DNA of 64,000 nucleotides, taken from contig CASIAP010000002.1 in NCBI GenBank assembly GCA_949372645.1, forward strand, positions 62,001 through 126,000, written 5' to 3'. The DNA is from Candidatus Poseidoniaceae archaeon (GTDB lineage Archaea; Thermoplasmatota; Poseidoniia; Poseidoniales; Poseidoniaceae). The notes below the pieces were generated by a model that worked only from the letters and a program-made list of their open reading frames with translations, did no database searches and was not told the DNA's origin. The translations under genes were made by a program, and so were the position numbers. Of this stretch, positions 17,765-27,535 are shown one piece after another (the first letter of the stretch is position 1; each line of letters opens with the position of its first letter).

Positions 17765-17978
17765 ACTTCTGTTAGGCTTGAGGGGGTTCTTGACGCTTGG
17801 TGTTGAACATTCAAGGTTAACTCTTTGAAACTCAACATCCCACACACATTCGGCGCATTTCTCAGTTCCGGGGCTTAATCTTCTCCATTCCGATGATGAT
17901 TAAGCCTCTATTGCCTCTTTTCGGTGAATCTTTCTTCTCGATGAATCATTCTTTTAGAGGGGGTTTTGCCCACATAGA

Positions 17979-17986
17979 TAATATAC
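17979..17986 (+). promoter_or_regulatory. TATA-like element of a leaderless cold-shock gene
   Basis: The sequence TAATATAC lies centred about 25 bases before the GTG at 18007, the usual archaeal distance from TATA box to transcription start. No Shine-Dalgarno-like purine run occurs between them. This arrangement predicts a transcript that begins at or next to the start codon. The call rests on spacing and composition only. Confidence 0.5.
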
Positions 17987-18006
17987 CACTAGTAAAACCA
18001 CGCTAC

Positions 18007-18198
18007 GTGGCACAAGGTACAGTCAAGTGGTTTAACCAAACAAAAGGATTCGGATTTATTGAAAGAGAAGGTGGCAATGACCTCTTCGTTCACATCTCAG
18101 AAGTAGAAGGCGAAATAACAGACGGGGACACCGTCGAATTCGAAGTCGGCGAAGGTCCAAAAGGACCGAACGCTGTCGGCGTCCGTAAGGTCGAGTGA
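18007..18198 (+). CDS. Cold-shock domain protein
   Basis: A 63-residue cold-shock domain, a five-stranded single-strand nucleic-acid-binding barrel that melts RNA structure. It reads [20 protein letters not shown] with RNP1 (KGFGFI) and [12 protein letters not shown] with RNP2, ending [12 protein letters not shown] choose GTG 18007 because the domain begins directly there and a TATA-like element lies 25 bases upstream; the frame stays open to an ATG at 17893, but the added 38 residues look non-coding. Csp proteins are common in cold-ocean archaea and are often thought to be acquired from bacteria. Confidence 0.93.
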   Translation: MAQGTVKWFNQTKGFGFIEREGGNDLFVHISEVEGEITDGDTVEFEVGEGPKGPNAVGVRKVE

Positions 18199-18245
18199 AA
18201 TCACCTCTCGCATACTTTGATGGGCGGTAACGCTCTGAAAGGTTC

Positions 18246-18566
18246 ATGAGCGGAACTCTCTTCATCATTCAAACAACTCTTCCACGTTCGTGGAAAGAGT
18301 TCGAAGTCGGATCATTTTCTCAACTCTTAGTTGAATCTGGTGCAGCATGCGTTCAGAGGAACTCCATTGTTTCAGTGTATACTTGGGGCGGAGAGATTCA
18401 TTCGAATTCTGAATGGGCTCTTGAAATCAAAGTAAGCTCTGCTCAACTCGACCACGTTCTTTTGAAAATAGAAGAACTTCACCCCGATGAAGTCCCTCAA
18501 CTTTTACATTGGGAAGTCCAAGTATCCAAAGGATACGGGGAATGGGCTCGGCTTGAAAACAAATGA
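18246..18566 (+). CDS. cutA: CutA-like divalent-ion tolerance protein
   Basis: A 106-residue protein matching the CutA1 trimeric ferredoxin-like fold. Matching segments are FIIQTTLPRSWKE, LVESGAACVQRNSIVSVYTWGGEIH, EWALEIKVSSAQLDHVLLKIEELHPDEVP, and a final WEVQVSKGYGEWARLE. In bacteria the family is linked to copper tolerance, but the molecular role is still unclear, and it may be a signalling or structural trimer. It is 47 bases downstream of the cold-shock gene on the same strand, so read-through is possible. The usual LHPYEVP motif appears here as LHPDEVP. Confidence 0.85.
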   Translation: MSGTLFIIQTTLPRSWKEFEVGSFSQLLVESGAACVQRNSIVSVYTWGGEIHSNSEWALEIKVSSAQLDHVLLKIEELHPDEVPQLLHWEVQVSKGYGEWARLENK

Positions 18567-18889
18567 TGTTCATAATGGAGAATTCCGACTGTGTATTCTT
18601 TCGAGAATTCGTTCATTCAGTTCGAGTGGAAACATACCTCTCTCATGATGGATTTTAAACTCCAGTATGTCCCTGGAATGGAAACCCTGTTTGGACTGGA
18701 AACGCAACAAATTGTAGTGTAATAACTACAGTCGCAATGCAGCACTTATACTCTGTGGGTAGATATTGGCTTTGTTGCCCGCTGCGGCCGTTTTTAGCAA
18801 ATCCAAAACACTCCCTAAATCACCTCGCTACATGAGGTGGTGGGGGTGAACATTATACACTACCTCGGAGGGCAAATGAATTCCAGCAA
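18567..18889 (+). promoter_or_regulatory. Upstream region of the ribonucleotide reductase genes with two inverted repeats
   Basis: A 323-base gap between cutA and nrdB without a convincing gene. It contains a perfect inverted repeat TGTAGT-N6-ACTACA (18713-18730), a second CACCTC-N7-GAGGTG (18821-18839) that could be an operator or an RNA hairpin, and TATA-like stretches near 18745 and 18853. Just before nrdB there is a strong GGAGGG (18867-18872) followed by a five-codon reading frame (ATG 18876, MNSSK, TGA 18891-18893). Its stop overlaps the nrdB GTG, so translation may be coupled. All of this is inferred from sequence patterns. Confidence 0.45.
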
Positions 18890-19960
18890 GTGAAACAAAC
18901 GGGGGTAAGAGTCATGGTCATCGAACACGGAAATAAATCTACAAATAATGACGGGTTTGAATTAGACCTCTTTCAGGAACACATCGAACCAATGTTACAA
19001 GAAAATCTTGACCGCTTTGTTTTGTTCCCTATACAACATGCAGAAATTTGGGAAATGTACAAGTTGCACGCAGCTTCTTTTTGGACTGCAGAAGAAATCG
19101 ATCTTGCTGAAGATGCCAAGGATTGGAAGTCATTGAGCGATGACGAGCGCCATTTCCTCAAACACGTTCTTGCCTTTTTCGCAGCAAGCGACGGAATTGT
19201 GAATGAGAACCTTGTAACAAATTTCGCTGATGAAGTTCAATGGGCTGAAGCACGCTGTTTCTATGGTTTCCAAATTATGATGGAAAATATCCATGCTGAG
19301 ACCTATTCTCTTCTCATCGACACCTACATTACTGATGATAAAGAAAAAGATCACTTGTTTAACGCTCTAGAGACTGTCCCATCAGTGAAAAAGAAGGGCG
19401 ACTGGGCTATGCGCTGGTTATCTCGTAAGAAGGGTTCCTTTGCTCAACGATTGGTCGCCTTTGCTGCTGTTGAAGGAATTTTCTTTTCCGGCTCTTTCTG
19501 TGCTATCTTTTGGCTCAAGAAGCGCGCTCTTATGCCAGGGCTCACCTTTTCGAATGAACTCATTTCCCGAGACGAAGGGCTTCATTGTGACTTCGCATGT
19601 TTACTCCACAACAAATTAATCCGTGGAGCTGGCGAAAATATGATTCACAGAATCATTTCTGAGGCAGTGGAAATTGAAATTGAATTCGTTACTTCTGCAC
19701 TGCCAGTCTCATTGATTGGGATGAATGCAGACCTCATGCAAGAATATATCCGCTTCGTTGCTGACCGATTAATGGTCTCACTTGGTGCGACTAAATTGTA
19801 TAATGCTACAAACCCATTCCCTTGGATGGAAATGATCTCAATGCAAGGTAAAACGAACTTCTTCGAAAAGAGAGTTGGCGAATACCAGAAGGCCGGTGTC
19901 AAAGACGGCGGAAACCTCGGAAGCGTTCAACAACGCTTCTCTGTTGACGAAGACTTTTGA
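18890..19960 (+). CDS. nrdB: Ribonucleotide reductase class Ia small (radical) subunit
   Basis: Generates the tyrosyl radical used by NrdA to reduce ribonucleotides. The 356-residue ferritin-like protein has carboxylate and histidine metal ligands, including GIVNENLV, the [14 protein letters not shown] block (Glu, His and the radical Tyr four residues after His), and later EGIFFSGSF and DEGLHCDFA. The tyrosine argues for class Ia rather than Ic. Start: GTG 18890 overlaps the stop of a five-codon leader with a strong ribosome-binding site; ATG 18914 is the alternative. The enzyme requires oxygen, consistent with an aerobic surface-water archaeon. nrdA follows after 59 bases. Confidence 0.95.
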   Translation: MKQTGVRVMVIEHGNKSTNNDGFELDLFQEHIEPMLQENLDRFVLFPIQHAEIWEMYKLHAASFWTAEEIDLAEDAKDWKSLSDDERHFLKHVLAFFAASDGIVNENLVTNFADEVQWAEARCFYGFQIMMENIHAETYSLLIDTYITDDKEKDHLFNALETVPSVKKKGDWAMRWLSRKKGSFAQRLVAFAAVEGIFFSGSFCAIFWLKKRALMPGLTFSNELISRDEGLHCDFACLLHNKLIRGAGENMIHRIISEAVEIEIEFVTSALPVSLIGMNADLMQEYIRFVADRLMVSLGATKLYNATNPFPWMEMISMQGKTNFFEKRVGEYQKAGVKDGGNLGSVQQRFSVDEDF

Positions 19961-20019
19961 ACCGTATTGAATTAACTAAAATGTAGCGCAATCACAAATG
20001 GATAAATGGAGGACAAAAA

Positions 20020-22413
20020 ATGACAATGCAAGTAGTCAATAGAGAAGGGGAGCGAGAAGATGTTCGTTTCGATGCAATACACGATAAACTCAAAACTTTG
20101 ACTTATGGTCTTGATCCAAAATGGATTGACCCCGGACATGTTACAAAGTTAACCATCGAAGGATTGTACGATGGCGTTACGACTCGCGAGCTCGACCAAC
20201 TCGCTGCTGAAACCGCAGCTTCCCTCGCATCTCAACATCCTGACTACAGCCGTCTTGCAGCTCGAATTTGTGTCGATGATTTGCACCGTTCAACAAAGAC
20301 TCAGTTCTCAGAAGTCGTTACTGATTTGCGTGAATACATCGACCCGGAATCTGGGAAGCATGCACCTCTCATCTCGGAAGAAGTATATTCAATCATTATG
20401 GAAAATGCAGAAGTTCTCGATAATCATGTTGATTATACTCGAGATCACAATTATGATTATTTCGGATTTAAAACACTTGAACGTTCATATCTCCTTCGTT
20501 TGTATGGCGAGATTGCTGAACGTCCCCAACACATGTTGATGCGCGTGGCAGTTGGTATCCACCATTCCAACATCAGCAAGGCTCTCGAGACATATGATTT
20601 GATGAGTCAAGGTTACTTTACCCATGCAACACCAACTTTGTTCAATTCCGGTACTCCAACACCTCAGATGTCATCGTGTTTCTTACTCACTATGCAAGAC
20701 GATTCACTTGACGGGATTTATGACACACTCAAGCAGTGTGCTTTGATTTCGAAGTCAGCAGGCGGTATCGGTCTCTCGATTCACCACATTCGTTCAAAGG
20801 GCTCTTACATTAAGGGTACCAACGGACAGAGCAACGGAATTGTTCCAATGCTCCGAGTCTTCAATGATACAGCGCGATATGTCGACCAAGGTGGCGGCAA
20901 GCGTAAGGGTTCAATTGCTATTTACCTCGAACCTTGGCACCCCGATATCCTTGCTTTCCTTGATTTGCGAAAGAATCACGGAAAGGAAGAACTTCGTGCC
21001 CGTGATCTTTTCTATGCACTTTGGACACCAGATTTGTTCATGGAGCGCGTCGAGCAAAATGCTAATTGGTCTTTCTTCTGTCCGAATGAATGCCCTGGTC
21101 TTCAAGATGCATACGGTGCAGAATTTAAAGAACTCTTTGAATCCTATGAAGCACAAGGATTAGCGCGTGAAACACTCCCTGCGCGTGTTGTATGGGACAA
21201 ATTAGTTGAATCACAAATTGAAACTGGAACTCCATACATGTTGTATAAGGATGCAGCAAATGAAAAGTCGAACCAAAAGAATCTTGGAACAATTCGTTCT
21301 TCGAACCTTTGCACTGAAATTATGGAATACACCGCTAAGGACGAGGTTGCAGTCTGTAACCTTGCCTCGATTGCTCTCAACAAGTATGTCGATGCCGAGA
21401 ATCAATCCTTCAATCATCAACTCTTGTATGATGTAGCTTACCACGCAACTGGAAACTTGAATCGAGTTATCGATGTCAACTACTATCCAGTTGAGGAAGC
21501 ACGCAACTCGAATATGCGTCACCGTCCAATCGGTCTTGGTGTTCAAGGTCTTGCCGACACTTTTGCTCTTCTGAAGTTGCCTTTCGAGAGTCCAGAAGCA
21601 AAGAAACTCAACAAGGAAATTTTCGAAACGATTTACTTCGCAGCTTGCAGTGCTTCTAAAGATGGAGCAATTGCTGAAGGCGCATACTCGACATTCCAAG
21701 GCTCTCCTGCAAGTAAAGGAAATTTGCAATTTGATCTTTGGGGCATGAATGAACACAGTGGGCGATGGGACTGGACTTCTCTGAAAGCAGAGATTGTTGA
21801 ACACGGAATGCGTAATTCACTTCTTGTTGCTCCAATGCCAACCGCTTCAACTTCACAGATTCTTGGGAATAACGAATGCTTTGAAGCGTTCACATCAAAC
21901 CTCTATGTTCGCCGAACACTTTCTGGTGAATTCATCGTATTGAACAAGCACTTGGTCAGAGATCTCATTGAATTGGGACTCTGGGGACTTGAGATGAAAG
22001 ATGAAATTCTTCGCCATAAGGGCTCAGTACAAAACATTGCAGGAATTCCAGACAATGTGAAAGAATTATACAAAACCACTTGGGAAATCAAGCAACGACA
22101 TGTCTTGGATATGTCTGCTGACCGTGGAGCATATGTTGATCAAAGTCAATCCCTTAACATTCACATGGTTGATGCAAATCCAGCAAAGGTCACTTCCATG
22201 CATTTCTATGGATGGAAGCAGGGACTCAAAACTGGAATGTATTATCTGCGAACTAAAGCTGCAGCCGATGCCATTCAATTCACTGTTGAAGCAAAGAAAG
22301 CTGAAGATCAAACAGTGAGTGGACTCGCAGAACGTGCTGAAGATATTTCAAGTCTTGAGGCAATTGCATGTTCACTCGATACGCCTGATGATTGCCTTAG
22401 TTGCGGTTCATGA
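20020..22413 (+). CDS. nrdA: Ribonucleotide reductase class Ia large (catalytic) subunit
   Basis: Catalytic subunit that reduces ribonucleoside diphosphates. The 797-residue protein begins with an ATP-cone allosteric domain ([20 protein letters not shown] and following), then the ten-stranded barrel with [20 protein letters not shown] (first redox Cys), [11 protein letters not shown] (thiyl-radical region) and [10 protein letters not shown]. The C-terminus ends CLSCGS, the CxxC tail that re-reduces the active site. A clear GGAGG lies eight bases before ATG 20020. It follows nrdB, forming nrdBA, the reverse of the common bacterial order nrdAB. Confidence 0.96.
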   Translation: MTMQVVNREGEREDVRFDAIHDKLKTLTYGLDPKWIDPGHVTKLTIEGLYDGVTTRELDQLAAETAASLASQHPDYSRLAARICVDDLHRSTKTQFSEVVTDLREYIDPESGKHAPLISEEVYSIIMENAEVLDNHVDYTRDHNYDYFGFKTLERSYLLRLYGEIAERPQHMLMRVAVGIHHSNISKALETYDLMSQGYFTHATPTLFNSGTPTPQMSSCFLLTMQDDSLDGIYDTLKQCALISKSAGGIGLSIHHIRSKGSYIKGTNGQSNGIVPMLRVFNDTARYVDQGGGKRKGSIAIYLEPWHPDILAFLDLRKNHGKEELRARDLFYALWTPDLFMERVEQNANWSFFCPNECPGLQDAYGAEFKELFESYEAQGLARETLPARVVWDKLVESQIETGTPYMLYKDAANEKSNQKNLGTIRSSNLCTEIMEYTAKDEVAVCNLASIALNKYVDAENQSFNHQLLYDVAYHATGNLNRVIDVNYYPVEEARNSNMRHRPIGLGVQGLADTFALLKLPFESPEAKKLNKEIFETIYFAACSASKDGAIAEGAYSTFQGSPASKGNLQFDLWGMNEHSGRWDWTSLKAEIVEHGMRNSLLVAPMPTASTSQILGNNECFEAFTSNLYVRRTLSGEFIVLNKHLVRDLIELGLWGLEMKDEILRHKGSVQNIAGIPDNVKELYKTTWEIKQRHVLDMSADRGAYVDQSQSLNIHMVDANPAKVTSMHFYGWKQGLKTGMYYLRTKAAADAIQFTVEAKKAEDQTVSGLAERAEDISSLEAIACSLDTPDDCLSCGS

Positions 22414-22539
22414 GCACGATTGATAGAACTCTTACACCTTCGTGAAGGATCAAGCATTCGGATGTTTACACTCTTACAGCGTAAGCATTGCATTAATCTT
22501 CGGCTATCCTTTCCTTGCCCGTAGGCGACTTTTCAATTC

Positions 22540-23970
22540 TTAAGCTGAATGAATTGCATGACCAAGTGTTGCAAGAACTGCTTCATGGGTCATTTCGGTC
22601 ATGGTTGGATGTGCATGGATTGTTCCAGCAATATCTTCGAGTAAAGCACCCATTTCAAGAGCAAGTGTCCATTCGCCGACCAATTCACTGATGTGAGTGC
22701 CGACTCCCTGGATTCCAAGTATTCGATGATCATCTTCTCGTGCGCATACTCGAACGAATCCAGCAGTCTTTTCTGCTTCTTGGGTGAGTGCACGTCCGTT
22801 TGCTCCCAAGGGGAACTTTCCGATGATAACAGGGTGTCCAGCAGCCTTTGCTTCTTCGGGTGAAAGTCCAACTGATACAATTTCAGGTTCAGTAAACACG
22901 ATGGCTGGGACTGCCACTGGATCATATGCTCGCTTGTGACCGGCGATGATCTCAGCAACCATTTCTCCTTGGAAAGATGCGACGTGGGCCAACATTTCTC
23001 CAGAATCACATACATCGCCAATAGCATAAACTCCACGCATGTTGGTTTCACAACGGTCGTTGACTTTGACAAATCCACGTTCATCCAAAGCAACACCCGT
23101 AGGTGCCAAAGATGCTGAGTTCGGTTTACGGCCAACCGTGACCAATACTTTGTCGACAATAATATTCTGCATTTTTGATTCGTCTTTTTCATTTTTATCA
23201 ATGAAATTGAGTTGTGTGCGACCGTCTTTTGCTTTTTCCACACCTTTGGCAAAGACGCCAAGGTGAGTCTTAATCTTCTGCTTTTTAATTGAAATTTCGA
23301 GTGGTCGTCGTAGTTCTTTGTCAAAAATTGGTAGGACACTGTCCATTGCTTCAACAACAGTCACTTCTGAACCGAGCATACGGAATGTAATTCCAAGTTC
23401 AAGTCCAATATATCCTCCGCCAACAATTGCGACGTGCTTTGGTAATTCTTCAAGTGATAATGCCTCACGAGATGAAATCACATTCTCATCATAAGGCATG
23501 AATGGAAGTTCAATAGGGACTGAACCATTGGCAAGAATGACATGTTCAGCCTGGATGATGGTTGCATCTTTCCCTTCACCGACTTTGACCGTTTTGGCAT
23601 CTTGGAATTCTGCCCACCCAATGATGAGTTCAGCACCTGCATTCTTGAGCAAATGTTCGACACCTTTGTTGAGTCGAGTGACGATTCCTTCTTTCCATGA
23701 AACTAAGTTGCCCATGTTCAGTTCAGCCGGTCCAGGAATCGAAATACCCATGTGGCCATCATTTGATGCATGTTTTGCTAATTTGTGGAATTGATGTGCT
23801 GCGTGGATCAAAGCCTTTGATGGAATACAGCCTCGAATGAGACAGGTACCACCTGCTTTTTCACCTTCGACGATGATGGTTGACAAACCGAGTTGTCCAG
23901 CGCGAATGGCAGCAACATATCCACCAGGGCCGGCTCCTATGACGAGAACTTGACATTTTTTAGTCTGCAT
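22540..23970 (-). CDS. lpdA: Dihydrolipoamide dehydrogenase (E3)
   Basis: Flavoprotein that reoxidises dihydrolipoyl groups on E2 with NAD. The 476-residue protein shows the FAD-binding VLVIGAGPGGYVAAIRAGQLG, the redox disulphide in GGTCLIRGCIPSK (Cys43 and Cys48), the NAD-binding VAIVGGGYIGLELG, the FAD motif GVYAIGDVCD, and the C-terminal active-site HAHPTMTE. Nothing is missing. It is the last gene of the pdh operon, eleven bases after pdhC, and could also serve other 2-oxoacid dehydrogenases or glycine cleavage. It converges with nrdA across about 125 bases. Confidence 0.96.
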   Translation of the reverse strand: MQTKKCQVLVIGAGPGGYVAAIRAGQLGLSTIIVEGEKAGGTCLIRGCIPSKALIHAAHQFHKLAKHASNDGHMGISIPGPAELNMGNLVSWKEGIVTRLNKGVEHLLKNAGAELIIGWAEFQDAKTVKVGEGKDATIIQAEHVILANGSVPIELPFMPYDENVISSREALSLEELPKHVAIVGGGYIGLELGITFRMLGSEVTVVEAMDSVLPIFDKELRRPLEISIKKQKIKTHLGVFAKGVEKAKDGRTQLNFIDKNEKDESKMQNIIVDKVLVTVGRKPNSASLAPTGVALDERGFVKVNDRCETNMRGVYAIGDVCDSGEMLAHVASFQGEMVAEIIAGHKRAYDPVAVPAIVFTEPEIVSVGLSPEEAKAAGHPVIIGKFPLGANGRALTQEAEKTAGFVRVCAREDDHRILGIQGVGTHISELVGEWTLALEMGALLEDIAGTIHAHPTMTEMTHEAVLATLGHAIHSA

Positions 23971-23981
23971 TTTTTAGCACC

Positions 23982-25268
23982 TCACATGAAAATTGTAGCC
24001 GGATGTTCGAGATAAGATTTCACCAACTGAACGAGGCTTGCTCCGTCATGGCCATCGACAACTCGATGGTCCCATGATGATGATAAGTTCATCATTCGAC
24101 GAATGACAATGTTGCCATCTCTGACAACTGCACGATCTTTGGCGTTATGAACGCCAAGAATTCCAACTTCAGGTTTGTTGATGATTGGGGTTGCACCGAG
24201 GCCTCCAAGTCGTCCGAGACTGGTGATTGTGAATGTTGATCCTGAAAGGACGTCAGCGGTTGCTTTACCATCCCGAGTTGCACTTGTGACTCGCATCATT
24301 TCTTCAGCAGATTGCCAAATATCCATGGCTTCAACATGTTGAACAACAGGAACAAACAATCCACGGTCAGTTTGAGTTGCAATTCCAAGATTGATCGCTT
24401 CGTGTCGGGTGACGACGTTTGAATCGTCATCATAGACAGCGTTGCATTCCGGACGTTCTCCCAATGCCTTGACCAATGCTTGCATAATGAAAGGAAGATA
24501 GGTCAATTTCGGTGCACCTTCTGGCCGTGTTGCGTTAAGGTGTTGACGTAATTCTTCGAGAGCGGTGACATCAACTTCTTCAAAGTAAGAGAAGTGAGGG
24601 ATGGTTGTGTAGGATGAAACCATGCCTTCTGCAATCTTTCTTCGCAGACCAATGACCTTGATTTCTTCGGTTCCATTTCTTTCAGTACGGGCTGAAGCAC
24701 CCATTGGTCGAGCACGGCTTGCGCCACTTGCTCCACCGGATATGTGAGCATCGAGGTCTGCATGACTGATTCTACCGGCAGGTCCGGTTCCAGCGACCAT
24801 GTTGAGGTCGATGTTAGCTTGACGAGCACGTTGTCGAACTGCAGGACTTGACAATGCTTTGGTTCCTGCTGCGCGTTGAACGGTGGGTGCTGCTGCAACT
24901 GGTGCTGCTGCAACTGGTTCTGCTTTTGGAGCAGGTGCGGGTTCTGCTTTTGGTTCAGGGGCAGGTTCTGCTTTCGCTTCAGGTGCAGGTGCATCATCTG
25001 TTGACGCAGCATTTCCATCACCCTCAACTTCGAATTCGATACAAACAACGCCAACCGGTAATGTGTCGCCGGCTTCACCAACGACTCGAGTTACTTTCCC
25101 ATCAACAGGTGAAGGGATTTCGACGGTTGCCTTATCGGTCATCACGGAAAGAATTGGATCATCTTCTTTGACAATGTCACCAACAGCGACCATCCATTCT
25201 ACAACTTCGCCTTCGACGACTCCTTCTCCAATATCTGGCATCTTAAATGCAAACGTTCCCATATTCAT
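23982..25268 (-). CDS. pdhC: Pyruvate dehydrogenase complex E2, dihydrolipoamide acetyltransferase
   Basis: Core acyltransferase of a 2-oxoacid dehydrogenase complex, moving the acetyl group from lipoamide to CoA. The 428-residue protein has one lipoyl domain (residues 1-80, lipoyl Lys46 in VMTDKATVEIPS), an Ala/Pro/Glu-rich flexible linker (about 88-130), an E3/E1-binding domain (SSPAVRQRARQANIDLNMVAGTGPAGRI), and the catalytic domain with the DHRVVDGHDGA active site near the C-terminus. Its start overlaps the pdhB stop by four bases. Substrate cannot be fixed by sequence alone; pyruvate is inferred, and a branched-chain oxoacid substrate is possible. Confidence 0.95.
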   Translation of the reverse strand: MNMGTFAFKMPDIGEGVVEGEVVEWMVAVGDIVKEDDPILSVMTDKATVEIPSPVDGKVTRVVGEAGDTLPVGVVCIEFEVEGDGNAASTDDAPAPEAKAEPAPEPKAEPAPAPKAEPVAAAPVAAAPTVQRAAGTKALSSPAVRQRARQANIDLNMVAGTGPAGRISHADLDAHISGGASGASRARPMGASARTERNGTEEIKVIGLRRKIAEGMVSSYTTIPHFSYFEEVDVTALEELRQHLNATRPEGAPKLTYLPFIMQALVKALGERPECNAVYDDDSNVVTRHEAINLGIATQTDRGLFVPVVQHVEAMDIWQSAEEMMRVTSATRDGKATADVLSGSTFTITSLGRLGGLGATPIINKPEVGILGVHNAKDRAVVRDGNIVIRRMMNLSSSWDHRVVDGHDGASLVQLVKSYLEHPATIFM

Positions 25269-26278
25269 TCCTCCTGTGTTTTCTTTATTGCTTCAGCTAT
25301 TCGTGCTGGACTTGGGATATAATCCCATTCTGTAGTGTGAGGGAAGGGTGTATCCCATCCGGTCACTCGAGTAATTGGTGCTTCTAAATGATAGAAACAA
25401 CGTTCTTGAATCGATGCACTCATTTCTGCACCAAATCCACTGGTCTTCGGTGCTTCATGAACAATAACACAGCGACCTGTCTTCTTGATTGAATTGACGA
25501 CAGTGTCTCGGTCCCAAGGGACCAATGTTTGCAAATCAATCAGTTCACAATCAATTCCAGAGTCCTTGATGGCCTGTTCACACATGTGAACCATGGTACC
25601 CCATGCAATAACAGTGCAAGCACTTCCTTCTTGAACGATGCGAGCCTCTTCCAATGGGACGATGTAATGGCCTTCTGGAACTTCAGCGTCTGGATGGCCA
25701 CTCCATGTAGGGACGTTATGTGGATCACCATAGAATGGTCCTCGGTAGCAACGTTTTGGCTCAAAGAATATAACCGGGTCGTTGCATTCGATCGATGCAG
25801 TTAGGAGGCCTTTGGCGTTGTAAGGAGTTGAGCAATATACGACCTTCAAACCAGGCGTATGTGTAAATTGAGCCTCTGGAGATTGTGAATGGTGATGTCC
25901 ACCTTTGATTCCTCCACCGGCAGGCGTTCTAAATGTCAATGGTGCGGTAAACTCTCCACCGGAACGGTGTCGGACTTTGGCAATTTCATTGACAATTTGG
26001 TCATAGGCAGGGAATATGTAGTCTGCAAACTGAATTTCAGCAACAGGTCGAAGTCCATTCAAGCCCATGCCCATTGCAATCGCTGCAATTCCACCTTCAG
26101 CAAGTGGGGAGTCAAAGACTCGGTGTTCACCGAATTTCTTTTGCAAACCGTCAGTGACTCGGAATACTCCACCGAAGAATCCAACATCCTCTCCAAAAAT
26201 AACGACGTTCTTATCTTTCTCAAGTTGTACTTCCAAAGCGGAATTGAGGGCTTTAATCATGTTCATATCAGTCATCAT
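25265..26278 (-). CDS. pdhB: Pyruvate dehydrogenase E1 beta subunit
   Basis: Transketolase-like C-terminal half of the heterotetrameric thiamine-diphosphate E1. The 337-residue protein opens with MIKALNSALEVQLEKDKNVVIFGEDVGFFGGVFRVT and continues GIAAIAMGMGLNGLRPVAEIQFADYIFPA, the conserved TPP- and subunit-contact segments, with HSPEAQFTHTPG-like loop HHHSQSPEAQFTHTPGL. It pairs with the alpha subunit encoded six bases upstream. This heterodimeric E1 form occurs in Gram-positive bacteria, mitochondria and some archaea. It overlaps pdhC by four bases, indicating translational coupling. Confidence 0.95.
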   Translation of the reverse strand: MMTDMNMIKALNSALEVQLEKDKNVVIFGEDVGFFGGVFRVTDGLQKKFGEHRVFDSPLAEGGIAAIAMGMGLNGLRPVAEIQFADYIFPAYDQIVNEIAKVRHRSGGEFTAPLTFRTPAGGGIKGGHHHSQSPEAQFTHTPGLKVVYCSTPYNAKGLLTASIECNDPVIFFEPKRCYRGPFYGDPHNVPTWSGHPDAEVPEGHYIVPLEEARIVQEGSACTVIAWGTMVHMCEQAIKDSGIDCELIDLQTLVPWDRDTVVNSIKKTGRCVIVHEAPKTSGFGAEMSASIQERCFYHLEAPITRVTGWDTPFPHTTEWDYIPSPARIAEAIKKTQEE

Positions 26279-26284
26279 CTCACC

Positions 26285-27526
26285 TCACTTTCCAAGTTCC
26301 TCTCTCTGTTCCTGGACATGCCAAGGTACAGTTTCGTAGACTTCGGTAAAAATAGTCGAGGCAGGTGGATAAGGTCCACTTGCCAAATCTCCAAATTCAC
26401 AGGCGGCTTTGTATGAAGCCATGACTTCATCATCAATTTTCTTAGCCAATGCGGTGTGACGAGTCTCATTCCACAGTTCTGCTTTCATGAGATGTTCTTT
26501 GAGTCGTTCGATAGGATCTCCACCAGGCCATCGTTTGAATTCATCACTTGGGCGGTAGACTGAGGGGTCGTCAGAAGAAGAGTGTCCACCAGCTCGATAG
26601 GTGTAGACTTCAATATGAGTTGCTCCTTTACCAGCAGCAGCTCGCAAACGTGCCCATTTTGTTACACTGTAAAGTGCGAGGAAATCGTTTCCATCCACTC
26701 GGAAAGAGGGGATGTCATAGGCTAATCCACGTTCTGCAAAGGTTCGTCCACCAGTTGCAAGGTTTGCGTGAGTAGAAATAGCCCATTGATTGTTGACCAC
26801 ATTGAGAATGACTGGTGGTTTGAATGTTGAAGCGAAGTTCAATGCATAGTGGTAGTCACCTTGTGCAGATGTTCCATCACCGAGCCATGAAATGCAGACT
26901 TCATCATCGCCTTTGTATGCACTCGCCATTGCTACGCCGACCGCTTGGGAGAATTGAGTTCCTACAGGAGATGAAATTGAAATGAATCGGCCTTGTTTCC
27001 AGGTATAGTGGACAGGCATCTGACGTCCTTTGACGTTATCTTCAGTGTTGCCGATGCAATGGCAAATCATACTGACCATGTCACGTCCACGAACAAATTG
27101 AGCACCTGGTTGGCGATAAGATGGGAAAATCCAATCTTGTGTTTCAAGGGCCATCGTTTGAGCAATAGCGATTGCTTCTTCACCAAAAGACCGCATGTAG
27201 AATGAAAGTTTACCGGTTCGTTGCATTTTGATCATCCGGTCGTCGAATATTCGGAGACGCATCATGTATTCAAGTCCTTGAATCAAGGTCTCCGCATCCA
27301 AGAGTGGATTCCAATCTCCTTCTGCTACACCGTCATCATTGAGCACACGAATCAAACCTGATGCGTGAGCGACTGTATCTTGTGCAGAACACTTTGCAGG
27401 GTCTGGTCGATTCAAATCGCCGGGCTGCTCAGTAAACTTTCCGCCAAAATCCGCATCTTCACCAGGTCGGAATGGAGGCCGACCGATGGTGTACGGCTTA
27501 GTCGTGGCAGTCACTCTCTCGGTCAT
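26285..27526 (-). CDS. pdhA: Pyruvate dehydrogenase E1 alpha subunit
   Basis: Thiamine-diphosphate-binding half of E1, which decarboxylates the 2-oxoacid and acetylates lipoamide. The 413-residue protein contains the TPP motif running from WLGDGTSAQGDYH to VVNNQWAIS (GDG to NN), the phosphorylation-loop region TYRAGGHSSSDDPSVYRP, and an N-terminal extension of about 75 residues before the core (LRIFDDRMIKMQRTGKLSFY). It is second in the operon lipA-pdhA-pdhB-pdhC-lpdA. The overall sequence style resembles branched-chain E1 alpha as well as PDH, so the exact substrate remains open. Confidence 0.94.
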   Translation of the reverse strand: MTERVTATTKPYTIGRPPFRPGEDADFGGKFTEQPGDLNRPDPAKCSAQDTVAHASGLIRVLNDDGVAEGDWNPLLDAETLIQGLEYMMRLRIFDDRMIKMQRTGKLSFYMRSFGEEAIAIAQTMALETQDWIFPSYRQPGAQFVRGRDMVSMICHCIGNTEDNVKGRQMPVHYTWKQGRFISISSPVGTQFSQAVGVAMASAYKGDDEVCISWLGDGTSAQGDYHYALNFASTFKPPVILNVVNNQWAISTHANLATGGRTFAERGLAYDIPSFRVDGNDFLALYSVTKWARLRAAAGKGATHIEVYTYRAGGHSSSDDPSVYRPSDEFKRWPGGDPIERLKEHLMKAELWNETRHTALAKKIDDEVMASYKAACEFGDLASGPYPPASTIFTEVYETVPWHVQEQREELGK

Positions 27527-27535
27527 TGTTCCACC

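Noticed and set aside
17893-18006. N-terminal extension of the cold-shock protein
   Set aside because: The cold-shock fold starts at GTG 18007, and a TATA-like element inside the extension is at the correct distance for a leaderless start.
22414-22539. Terminator or attenuator between nrdA and lpdA
   Set aside because: Only short four- to five-pair stems such as CTTAC-agc-GTAAG were seen, too weak to call.
24848-25335. Plus-strand Gly/Ala/Ser-rich open frames in the pdhC region
   Set aside because: They are the mirror of the Ala/Pro/Glu linker of E2 and lack any start context or family features.
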